Shown here: piece after piece, positions 46,079-53,260 of the stretch
How the letters are laid out: each line of letters starts with the position of its first letter
How positions within the stretch are numbered: the stretch's first letter is position 1
NCBI RefSeq assembly: GCF_016597815.1
Contig: NZ_VCHA01000002.1
Span: 372,001 to 436,000, forward strand
Source of the DNA: Marinobacter sp. DY40_1A1
Lineage (GTDB): Bacteria; Pseudomonadota; Gammaproteobacteria; Pseudomonadales; Oleiphilaceae
Direction of reading: 5' to 3'
Length of the DNA: 64,000 bases
Notes under the pieces: model-generated
Told to the model about the DNA's origin: nothing
The model's database searches: none
What the model saw: the letters and a program-made list of their open reading frames with translations, nothing else
Position numbers and translations under genes: made by a program

Positions 46079-47527
46079 TCAGCTCGCCTCTAGCAGCTGA
46101 CGGTAATGTCGAGCCTTAGGAGCCATTTGGAGCTTTTCAAACTCTTCGGCGAGCAATCTGCATGCCTCAGTTGTCAATAATGGATCATCCGCTCCACGCA
46201 GCCGCTCAAAGGCTTTCTCTGCGGCTTTCAGATCGTGCTGTTTGAGGCTGGCGAATAACACCCGGTTATGATCTTCCGCCGCAAGGGGATTATGGCTTTC
46301 GCCTTTACTCAGGTACTCCTGCCAAACAGCTATCATATGCTCCGGCTGCCTGCGGCTCAGGGAGTCGTTCATCAGTTCGCGGGTACGGGACTGGTATTCG
46401 GGTAAATCCGGGCGCAGTTTGGCGAGGTGGTACAGGTGCCCCAGCAAGATGGGCCTGTCCGGATAGGCCTCGCGCAGGGCCTCAAACTGGCGTCGAGCGA
46501 GGTCGAAGTCCATGCGGCCCAAGCTGGCCATGGCCTGGGCATAACCGGTGGTAAAGCGCTCGTCCTGCTCATCTTCTTCCGGCTCAAAAAACTCCTCGCG
46601 CACCTGCAGCCAGCTTTTGCCCAGCAGCCATACCAGGCCTGCACCTGCAAGCAATCCGCCAGCGTGGGCCATGTAGGCAATGCCAGTTGCGCCGGCAAAC
46701 CAGTAGTCGTAGATTTCCTTGCCCAGCCACACCGGCAGTATGGCTATGGCAGGTGCGCGGAAGTAGTTGAAGTACACACCTAGGAAATAGAAAAAACGAA
46801 TTTTCTGCAGGCCATAAATGGCCACGTACATTCCCATCAGCCCGGAAATGGAACCAGAGGCTCCCACCAATGGAATGAAACTTCCCATCGAGAAGGCGGT
46901 GAAAACAAGGCCCGATAATGCGCCACATGCCAGATAGGCTAACAGGTAGCGGCCAGGGCCAAGGGCCTTTTCTACGGTAAATCCGAGCAGGAACAGGAAG
47001 AGCAGGTTGCCGATTATATGCCCCCAGCCACCGTGCAGGAACTGGTAGGTAATCAACGTGTATAACGACAACTTAGCAGGAGTCAGGCCCAGCTGCTGAG
47101 CGCTCAGGCGCTGAATATAGGTTTCTTCAATGAACCTGCGCTTTTCCAGCCAGCGCGTGCGCTCTGCAGGGGTCCAGATCAGATCGCGATTCGACAGCAG
47201 GTATTGGTAGAATTCGCTATCCATAAGCAGGCTGGCAGAAAGCCAGAAGTCTTCACCTTCTTCTCTCAGCTTCTGGAACTGCTGCAGTTCAAAAACGCGA
47301 TCTTCTTCGCCTTCAAAGTGGATTTCCCGTTGCAGGTAGTCCTCATAAGCCGGTGCTTCCAACTGGTGCAGCCCGGAATCGAGATACTCACTCACTGCCT
47401 GCTCAAGCTTGCGGCTGTCTCCTCCCTGATAAAACAGGAAAACCAGCATACAGGCGAGCATCAACCCGAGGGTAACCCAGGGCGGGCGCTTCCAGTTAAT
47501 GGCGTTCTCAGCAGGAATAATCAGCAT
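46079..47527 (-). CDS. Rhomboid-family intramembrane serine protease with TPR-like tail
   Basis: 482-residue protein. TM1 (about 17-33) is separated from the six-helix core by a soluble insert of about 120 residues. The core shows FLHGGWGHIIGNLLFLF, catalytic Ser in VGASGSISGLMG and catalytic His in AYMAHAGGLLAG. The last ~150 residues are helical repeats (YAQAMASLGRMDFDLARRQF). It cleaves transmembrane substrates; the target is unknown. The tail resembles that of the convergent membrane protein at 44501-45955. Confidence 0.9.
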   Translation of the reverse strand: MLIIPAENAINWKRPPWVTLGLMLACMLVFLFYQGGDSRKLEQAVSEYLDSGLHQLEAPAYEDYLQREIHFEGEEDRVFELQQFQKLREEGEDFWLSASLLMDSEFYQYLLSNRDLIWTPAERTRWLEKRRFIEETYIQRLSAQQLGLTPAKLSLYTLITYQFLHGGWGHIIGNLLFLFLLGFTVEKALGPGRYLLAYLACGALSGLVFTAFSMGSFIPLVGASGSISGLMGMYVAIYGLQKIRFFYFLGVYFNYFRAPAIAILPVWLGKEIYDYWFAGATGIAYMAHAGGLLAGAGLVWLLGKSWLQVREEFFEPEEDEQDERFTTGYAQAMASLGRMDFDLARRQFEALREAYPDRPILLGHLYHLAKLRPDLPEYQSRTRELMNDSLSRRQPEHMIAVWQEYLSKGESHNPLAAEDHNRVLFASLKQHDLKAAEKAFERLRGADDPLLTTEACRLLAEEFEKLQMAPKARHYRQLLEAS

Positions 47528-47720
47528 GGGCGGTCACAATTCATCATAATCTGTCCCTGAAAAACCGTTTTCTATCATACCAGTGTCTTGTTTCCGCGCT
47601 TAAATGATTTTCAGTGGGATGGGACACTACACCATCCGCTAATTACCGTTATTTCTGTCTCGGGTAATAGTGAGCGGGAATAACAAGAAAAACCAGAGGT
47701 CTGAATCAAGGATACTGCAG

Positions 47721-48161
47721 ATGACTGTACTCGTATTGGACAACCCGGAGTTGATTGCCAAAGCTGCCGTGGCTTCCGGCTTTAATGCAGCTACCCTCAT
47801 GGCCGAAGGCAAACGCCCGCACCGGATGAGGTTTCACTACGGCTTCAACAAGCACGCACTGGACGACTCAGACGTGGCGATTGTTCGCCAACACGCGGCT
47901 TATCTCAGGCAACATTCATCTGCCAGCGTCAGGATTCATGGCCACTCTGATAATTATGGCGCCGAAGACTATAACTATTTTCTGTCCTGCCAACGGACCA
48001 AGGCCGTTGCCCGGCTTTTGATCAAGGAAGGTGTTTCCGAATCGCAGATTCTTGTTGCGAGCTGGGGCTCAGCCCGCCCTTTCACAACACCTGATGACAG
48101 GGCTGCCAACCGCAGGGTTGAAATTGAATACCTGTCCAGCGATATGGCAAAAGCACTTTAA
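47721..48161 (+). CDS. Small OmpA-domain protein without signal peptide
   Basis: 146-residue protein whose second half is an OmpA peptidoglycan-binding domain: FHYGFNKHALDDSDVAIVR, SVRIHGHSDNYGAEDYNYFL, SCQRTKAVARLLIKEGVSES and DRAANRRVEIEYL. ATG 47721 follows AAGGA with good spacing; an upstream in-frame GTG (47670) adds a charged, non-hydrophobic stretch, so neither start gives a signal peptide. Either it works in the cytoplasm or is exported by an unrecognised route. A strong terminator follows. Confidence 0.82.
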   Translation: MTVLVLDNPELIAKAAVASGFNAATLMAEGKRPHRMRFHYGFNKHALDDSDVAIVRQHAAYLRQHSSASVRIHGHSDNYGAEDYNYFLSCQRTKAVARLLIKEGVSESQILVASWGSARPFTTPDDRAANRRVEIEYLSSDMAKAL

Positions 48162-48171
48162 AGAGGACGTC

Positions 48172-48203
48172 CCGGGGCCGACGTGTGCGGCCCCGGCGGT
48201 TTT
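48172..48203 (+). terminator. Intrinsic terminator after the OmpA-domain gene
   Basis: Eight-base GC stem CCGGGGCC / GGCCCCGG with a nine-base loop, followed by CGGTTTTA. It lies 10 bases after the stop codon. Confidence 0.85.
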
Positions 48204-48214
48204 AACTGCAACAA

Positions 48215-48616
48215 TCAGCCGTGCACTTGCCACACATTCCACAGCAGCAAAATTGCCGCTGCCAGCATTCCCAACCAGGTCAGCACCATACCCAGAGCCC
48301 GCGCTTTATGCTCCTCACCATGGCCATTAATCATGCCCCAGGCATGCAGGAGGCGACCCGTAACGAAGGCCATGCCAGTCCAGTAAACATATCCGGTTGC
48401 CACACCATTAAGCTCCGCAATTCCCAGCATGATAAGAACAATGGGCGCGTATTCCACAAGATTACCGTGGGCGCGAACCGCAGCCTGAAAATCAGGGTTG
48501 TCGGTAACACCCATACCCTTGTTGTACTTCATTCGGAACTTAACAACGTAGGCTGAAAGCACCAGCATCAATATACCGAGTACGGCCGCAAACACGCCGG
48601 TAACAGGCATCAACAT
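48215..48616 (-). CDS. MAPEG-family membrane protein
   Basis: 133-residue protein with four predicted helices. It matches bacterial MAPEG members: FRMKYNKGMGVTDNPDFQAA, RAHGNLVEYAPIVLIMLGI and GRLLHAWGMINGHGEEHKAR. Relatives include glutathione S-transferases and peroxidases of lipid substrates; the actual substrate here is unknown. AGGAAGAG lies seven to nine bases before ATG 48616. Confidence 0.88.
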   Translation of the reverse strand: MLMPVTGVFAAVLGILMLVLSAYVVKFRMKYNKGMGVTDNPDFQAAVRAHGNLVEYAPIVLIMLGIAELNGVATGYVYWTGMAFVTGRLLHAWGMINGHGEEHKARALGMVLTWLGMLAAAILLLWNVWQVHG

Positions 48617-48696
48617 ATTCAGCTCTTCCTTATTTGGCTGACAATAGCCAGCAGAAAAACGGCACCTACCAGAGACTTCACACTCGAGTAGAATCT

Positions 48697-49404
48697 TCAG
48701 GCTCGGCTTAACTCAGCAATTTCCTCGGCCATCGCCTTATGGCAGCGCGCAATCAGCGCTGGAACATCCTCAGTGGTAAGCCCTATGGTTTCTATCGGAG
48801 GCAGAATCCGCATAGGCACAGCCTCGCGCCTACCCTGCCAACCAAACGTTTTATTGCGATATTCAGCTGCGCATACCATAACAATTGGCGCCCCGGCCGT
48901 CACCGCTGCGTAAAAAGCACCTTTTTTGAACTTCTGCAGCCCTCGGCCCTTACTGCGGGTACCTTCCACGAAAACCCACAGGCTTTTATTTTCGCGGGTG
49001 ATCGCCTCACTGGTAGCTTGCATGACTGCAACAGCTTTGCGGGAGCGGGCACGGTTCAAAATCACATTACCCCCCAGCCAGAATGCCCAGCCAAAAAACG
49101 GAACCCAGACCAGTGATGACTTGCCCACCGTGACGGTGCGAGGCGCGACCAGATCCCCCACCACAAAAAGATCATCGTTGTATTGGTGATTGCAAATTGC
49201 TACCACAGGGCGATCCTGGGGCATGTTTTCCACACCTTCCACCGGCCGCTCCATGCCGAGTATTGCGCGACCGGTTCGCGCCAATGCAATGGCCAACAGC
49301 CGGTTATTATCCGGATTAAACGGCCTGACAATAAAGAATGGCAGGGCGAGTATGCAAAGCACAGGAACACTCAGCCAAGCCAAAACACTTCTGATAAAGC
49401 CCAT
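48697..49404 (-). CDS. plsC: 1-acyl-sn-glycerol-3-phosphate acyltransferase
   Basis: 235-residue membrane-associated acyltransferase converting lysophosphatidate to phosphatidate. The HX4D-type motif is ICNHQYNDDLF near residue 71, the second block is GNVILNRARSRKA, and the third is FVEGTRSKGRG near residue 145 in place of the common FPEGTR. One N-terminal helix anchors it. It lies 47 bases downstream of the sortase gene on the same strand and might be in the same transcript. Confidence 0.88.
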   Translation of the reverse strand: MGFIRSVLAWLSVPVLCILALPFFIVRPFNPDNNRLLAIALARTGRAILGMERPVEGVENMPQDRPVVAICNHQYNDDLFVVGDLVAPRTVTVGKSSLVWVPFFGWAFWLGGNVILNRARSRKAVAVMQATSEAITRENKSLWVFVEGTRSKGRGLQKFKKGAFYAAVTAGAPIVMVCAAEYRNKTFGWQGRREAVPMRILPPIETIGLTTEDVPALIARCHKAMAEEIAELSRA

Positions 49405-49451
49405 ACGACAAACTCTGCATCAGGATTTTGGCGCACAAGTGTACGCCAAGT

Positions 49452-50096
49452 TTATAGGCCTGCAACAGTGTCAATTTCGTCCAATATGGCCTGACTATAA
49501 AGAACGCTGCTGTGATCGTCTTCTTTGTCAGCCAGGCGAGCTGTATCGTCTACTTGAGCCTCAACCACATAACGGAGCGGGCCGCCTGCATCCATGCTGT
49601 CGAAGGGGTAGCAGGTAACCAGCAACAGAGTACCTGCAGGCAGCTTATGAGTATCGATGAATTCCGAACGGCTATCCACAATTCTTGTTGCACTCACCCG
49701 GTAGCCCTGCCAGCGCCCGTCCCGGCCTTGCAACCTTAGCTCATTGCCTGGCTCCAGATATTTAAGAGGGCGAAAGTGAGTGTCCCGGTGGCCGGCAATA
49801 ACAACTGCAGTCTCAGTGCCGTTGCCGCCCATCATTTGACCCGGCCCAAAGGCCAGGCTTTCCCCATGAACACCCGCCAGAACGATCATCGAATCACCAA
49901 GCTCCGGCATCGACAATTTTGCCACCGGCCAGGTATCAGCCCAGGGCCAGGGCCGGGATTCGGTCTGCCTGGCCTGGCTCTCAGCCCAGGCGATTTCCAG
50001 CAGCTCCTGAGCCACAACAGCCTTGATAGGTACCCAAAGCCCGAATACCAGCAACATGGCAGAGCTTGTGATCAACAACAGCAGTGAGCGGCTCAT
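49452..50096 (-). CDS. Class GN sortase
   Basis: 214-residue sortase of the type restricted to Gram-negative bacteria. The N-terminal signal anchor (LLLLITSSAMLLVFGLW) leads to the sortase barrel with catalytic His in VIAGHRDTHFR (His 103 or 107), Cys 162 in LLVTCYPFD, and Arg 175 in GGPLRYVV. It transfers its single dedicated substrate by cleaving a C-terminal sorting signal. Its ATG overlaps the stop of the substrate gene by four bases, so enzyme and target are translated together. Confidence 0.93.
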   Translation of the reverse strand: MSRSLLLLITSSAMLLVFGLWVPIKAVVAQELLEIAWAESQARQTESRPWPWADTWPVAKLSMPELGDSMIVLAGVHGESLAFGPGQMMGGNGTETAVVIAGHRDTHFRPLKYLEPGNELRLQGRDGRWQGYRVSATRIVDSRSEFIDTHKLPAGTLLLVTCYPFDSMDAGGPLRYVVEAQVDDTARLADKEDDHSSVLYSQAILDEIDTVAGL

Positions 50097-52183
50097 GGGT
50101 ACGCCCGCCTTTGCAGGAGCACAATCGCTGCAGATAGCATCAATCCAAGCAATCCCAAAGCTATCATCAGAGGCGCAAACGTAGCCGTTTGCGGGTAGCG
50201 CGCCATGCCGGGCTGGCTCCCTGCAGGTAGCAGCGTGGGAAGGTTGTCTTTCAACAAAGCGCTTTCAGCAGCCCGCACCGGCGTTTTATCCACAGCTACA
50301 AAGCTCGTATAGGGCGACATAAGGTTGTGGGCAACCGCCAGCTTGGTGATTCTCTCTTTATCCGGCTCCTGCCCTTCTATCCGGGCATCGTCCAGAAGGC
50401 TGTCGATCTTCTCCCGCGCCCAGTAACGATTCAGCCCTGTACCTGAAGCCGCCTGCTGCAAATCCAGGCTTTGCTGCCAGCTTCCACCACCCGGCAACCG
50501 ACCAGACACTCTCAGCTTACCGGCAGGTGCTACTCCACGCACAACCTGCAACAAGGGTTCACCTTGAAACAAATCACCGGGCCGCTGCGGAAAGCTGTCT
50601 TCCATTACCGCTGCAGACTGCCCCGGCCAGGTAACCTGAATATCCGTCATCACCGGCGCTTCCATGGCTGCAAACAACCTGGCCAAAGGACCACTCATAT
50701 CGGCCAGATCCTGCACCGAGGTATAACTACCACGCCCCCAGCGCGCGGCCTCACGCATAAAGTGCATATTAGGCGCCGACCCTATGGCCACAGTGAACAG
50801 CCTGTGATCACCCAACTGGCGACGAATCTGGCTGAACAGCGCCGACTCATTGCCAACCGCACCGTCTGTCATGAACACCACCTGACGCACTCTTGCTGCA
50901 TCTTCCGGCATTTCACCTGCACTCTTGCCTTGCCCCTGCAAAGCCAACGTTAGCGCTGATGCCATTTCCGTTCCACCGTCAGCTTTCAACCCATTCACAT
51001 ACTGCCGCGCCCGGGCCAGATTATTGGCTGTGGCCATTTCCGGCTGCATAAACAAAGCGTGGGGCTGTGAGTTGAACTGAATCACATTGAACCGATCACC
51101 GGGCACCAGCGTCTCCAACCCCAGCTGCAGCGCTTCCCTCGCCTGCCGAATGGATTCCCCGGCCATGGAGCCCGAGGTATCAATCACAAACGTAAGCTCC
51201 CGTGGCAACCGGGTTTTACCCGCCCGCCCCGGCACCAGCATCGCCAGCAAATAATCTTCCCCTTGCCACTGCTGATGAAACACAGCCGCGCCCGGCTCCT
51301 GCCCCGCAAAAGGCTGCCAACGAATCACAAAATCCCGATTCATCACAATGTCCCCCGCCTGTGGCTCAACCGTTACCACCTGACCATCCTGCTGAGTCGC
51401 CACCTGATGGCTGGGACTGAACACCTGCGCCAACGGCAGCCCGGCATCAATCGTGAACTTGACTGAAGCTCTGTGACTGTCCGCTGCCACATCGTCCACA
51501 TCCACCGTAAACGGACTGATCGCATCCGCATCCAGCACTTCGGTAGTAGGCACAGCCCAACCACCCTGCCACTGCTGCGGCGCCACCGCCAAAGACTCAC
51601 CCGGTATATACCGGGGCGTCAGCGTCGTCGGCACACTCAACTCAAACACCCCATCCCGATAGCTCACCAACTGCTGATAACTGAGCTCCACACTCACCTC
51701 AGCCCCCGGCGGAATATTCGCCACCCGAGTGGTAAACAGATTCGGCCGCTGCTGCTCAACCGTCGCCGCATGACGCCCGGAATCCCGAGCCGCTTCATAG
51801 GTCTTCTTCGCTTCCGCACGTGGCTGAACCTCCCCCACAATCGTGCGCCCCCCCACCTTCATGGTCAGCCCATAAACACTGGCCTTTTCCGGCAGCGGAA
51901 ACACAAACACCCCCTCGCGCCAGTCATCACTCGTGTTCTTAAACGTCCGCACCAGCTTACTGTCTGCAATCAGCCCACTAACCCGAACATCAAAGTCACT
52001 CCCCAGCACCAAAGCGGGTTCCTGCCACTGCCCTTTACCGTCCAAAAAGTGCAAGGTTCCTGCGGAATCTTCATTGTCGGTGTTGGCCTCTGCATAAAGC
52101 GGCTGCACAAACAAAACCAGCAACATAGCCATCCACAAACTAATCCCCTCCATAAAGCGCACGAGCCGCCGCTTCCGGCCCAC
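50093..52183 (-). CDS. Marine proteobacterial sortase target protein (VIT and vWA domains)
   Basis: 696 residues from GTG 52183. A signal peptide (MEGISLWMAMLLVLFVQPLYA preceded by basic residues) leads to a VIT domain (about 60-190), a vWA domain with an intact MIDAS (FVIDTSGSMAGES), and a C-terminal sorting signal: YPQTATFAP, a hydrophobic helix, and the basic tail RRAYP. GTG 52183 has GGGAGG six bases upstream; ATG 52153 is the alternative. The frame is open to 52363, but that extension only translates hairpin copy 4. It is the substrate of the adjacent sortase. Confidence 0.9.
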   Translation of the reverse strand: MGRKRRLVRFMEGISLWMAMLLVLFVQPLYAEANTDNEDSAGTLHFLDGKGQWQEPALVLGSDFDVRVSGLIADSKLVRTFKNTSDDWREGVFVFPLPEKASVYGLTMKVGGRTIVGEVQPRAEAKKTYEAARDSGRHAATVEQQRPNLFTTRVANIPPGAEVSVELSYQQLVSYRDGVFELSVPTTLTPRYIPGESLAVAPQQWQGGWAVPTTEVLDADAISPFTVDVDDVAADSHRASVKFTIDAGLPLAQVFSPSHQVATQQDGQVVTVEPQAGDIVMNRDFVIRWQPFAGQEPGAAVFHQQWQGEDYLLAMLVPGRAGKTRLPRELTFVIDTSGSMAGESIRQAREALQLGLETLVPGDRFNVIQFNSQPHALFMQPEMATANNLARARQYVNGLKADGGTEMASALTLALQGQGKSAGEMPEDAARVRQVVFMTDGAVGNESALFSQIRRQLGDHRLFTVAIGSAPNMHFMREAARWGRGSYTSVQDLADMSGPLARLFAAMEAPVMTDIQVTWPGQSAAVMEDSFPQRPGDLFQGEPLLQVVRGVAPAGKLRVSGRLPGGGSWQQSLDLQQAASGTGLNRYWAREKIDSLLDDARIEGQEPDKERITKLAVAHNLMSPYTSFVAVDKTPVRAAESALLKDNLPTLLPAGSQPGMARYPQTATFAPLMIALGLLGLMLSAAIVLLQRRAYP

Positions 52184-52188
52184 ACTGA

Positions 52189-52307
52189 GCCCTCCCGTGA
52201 GGCGGTGCCCCCTTCCGAAACCGTGCGGAGCCATGGATGGCGGAGCCGAGCGTACAGGGACGTATCTACAGCGTGTTTCGGAAGGGGGCACCGCCTTGCG
52301 GGAGGGC
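52189..52307. repeat. Long hairpin element, copy 4
   Basis: Arms of 33 bases (52189-52221 and 52275-52307) pair completely if two G:U wobbles are allowed, around a 53-base core in the orientation of copy 1; invariant bases are 52223-52247. The first internal hairpin GCCATGGATGGC is intact; the second (TACAGGGACGTA) is weakened. The left arm contains CGGGAGGGC on the minus strand, the likely Shine-Dalgarno of the sortase target. Confidence 0.9.
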
Positions 52308-52403
52308 GAGCTCACGGCAAACGGGAAAGCACTATGCTGAGAGGACAGAGAAGAAAACATCATGGCAGTAATCCTTTGGCTACATGACTAAATCAGACAC
52401 AGC

Positions 52404-52463
52404 CATTCCACCAACCAAAAAAGGTACCCCCATGGCAGAATCAAACATTCCACGAACAAAAAA
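52404..52463. promoter_or_regulatory. Direct-repeat pair, candidate response-regulator operator
   Basis: CATTCCACCAACCAAAAAA (52404-52422) and CATTCCACGAACAAAAAA (52446-52463) are near-identical direct repeats offset by 42 bases, about four helical turns. They lie between the hairpin and the response regulator gene. OmpR/PhoB-type regulators commonly bind direct repeats on one DNA face, so self-regulation by the sortase-system regulator is plausible. Confidence 0.45.
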
Positions 52464-52555
52464 TGATGAATTATGGCAACACCGCAAGCTACCCTTGTTC
52501 TAAACGCCTCCCGTGTTTAAATAGACCCCAACGCCCACAAACAACAGCCAAAATC

Positions 52556-53257
52556 ATGAAAAAACACCTCGTCCTGATAGAAGACGAACCCGCCATCCGC
52601 GACAACTACCGCGCCGCCTTCGAACGCCGCGGTTATCGCGTATCCACCTACGGTGATCGGTCATCAGCATGGCAGGTCCTGCGCCAAAGCCTGCCCGACC
52701 TCGCCATCATCGACGTCGGCCTGGGCAACGAACCCGAAGGCGGCTTCACCCTGTGCCAGGACCTGCGCTCGCTGTCCGCGACCCTACCCATCATCTTCCT
52801 GACCGCCCGCGACAGCGACATAGACTCAGTACACGGCCTGCGCCTGGGTGCGGACGACTACGTCACCAAAGACATGAGCATCGAACACCTGCTGGCAAGA
52901 GTGACCGCACTGCTACGCCGGGCAGATGCCTGGGCAGAAGCCCTGCAAAAACCGGACGAAATCGTGAAACGTGGTCGCCTCGACCTCAACGTTGATCGCA
53001 TGACCGTAGCCTGGGATGACAACGCAATAGACCTCACCGTGACCGAGTTCTGGATGCTGCACTCACTCGTACAACACCCCGGCCACGTGCGCAGCCGTGA
53101 ACAACTGATGGAAGCCGCCAACACACACCTGGACGACAACACCGTCACCTCCCACATCAAACGCATCCGCAGCAAATTCCTGCAGATCGACAGCACCTTT
53201 GACAGTATCCAGACCGCCTACGGCATGGGTTATCGCTGGAATGCCCGTGAGCTCTGA
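52556..53257 (+). CDS. pdsR: Sortase-system response regulator (OmpR/PhoB type)
   Basis: 233-residue regulator. The receiver has acidic residues in LVLIEDEP, phosphoacceptor Asp 53 in LAIIDVGLGNEP, and the Lys in DYVTKDMS. A winged-helix output domain follows with TVTEFWMLHSLVQHPGHVRS and NTVTSHIKRIRSKF. It matches the regulator dedicated to class GN sortase loci. The start is ATG 52556; the frame is open to 52463 but the upstream residues are not part of the receiver fold. The kinase gene begins three bases after its stop. Confidence 0.9.
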   Translation: MKKHLVLIEDEPAIRDNYRAAFERRGYRVSTYGDRSSAWQVLRQSLPDLAIIDVGLGNEPEGGFTLCQDLRSLSATLPIIFLTARDSDIDSVHGLRLGADDYVTKDMSIEHLLARVTALLRRADAWAEALQKPDEIVKRGRLDLNVDRMTVAWDDNAIDLTVTEFWMLHSLVQHPGHVRSREQLMEAANTHLDDNTVTSHIKRIRSKFLQIDSTFDSIQTAYGMGYRWNAREL

Positions 53258-53260
53258 ACC

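Larger units (their letters stand above)
52184..52555. promoter_or_regulatory. Divergent control region of the sortase system
   Basis: A 372-base gap between the start of the sortase target (minus) and the response regulator (plus). It holds hairpin copy 4 (52189-52307), the target's Shine-Dalgarno inside that hairpin, and a pair of direct repeats at 52404-52463. Promoters for both directions must lie here, but I could not assign -10/-35 boxes with confidence. Confidence 0.6.

Noticed and set aside
52184..52363. N-terminal extension of the sortase target reading frame (MMFSSLSSQHSAF...)
   Set aside because: It only translates hairpin copy 4; similar peptide strings occur at other copies. The signal peptide and Shine-Dalgarno place the start at 52183 or 52153.
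51473..52387. 304-residue plus-strand reading frame
   Set aside because: Antisense shadow of the sortase target; the composition is mostly Pro/Arg/His and no domain is recognisable.
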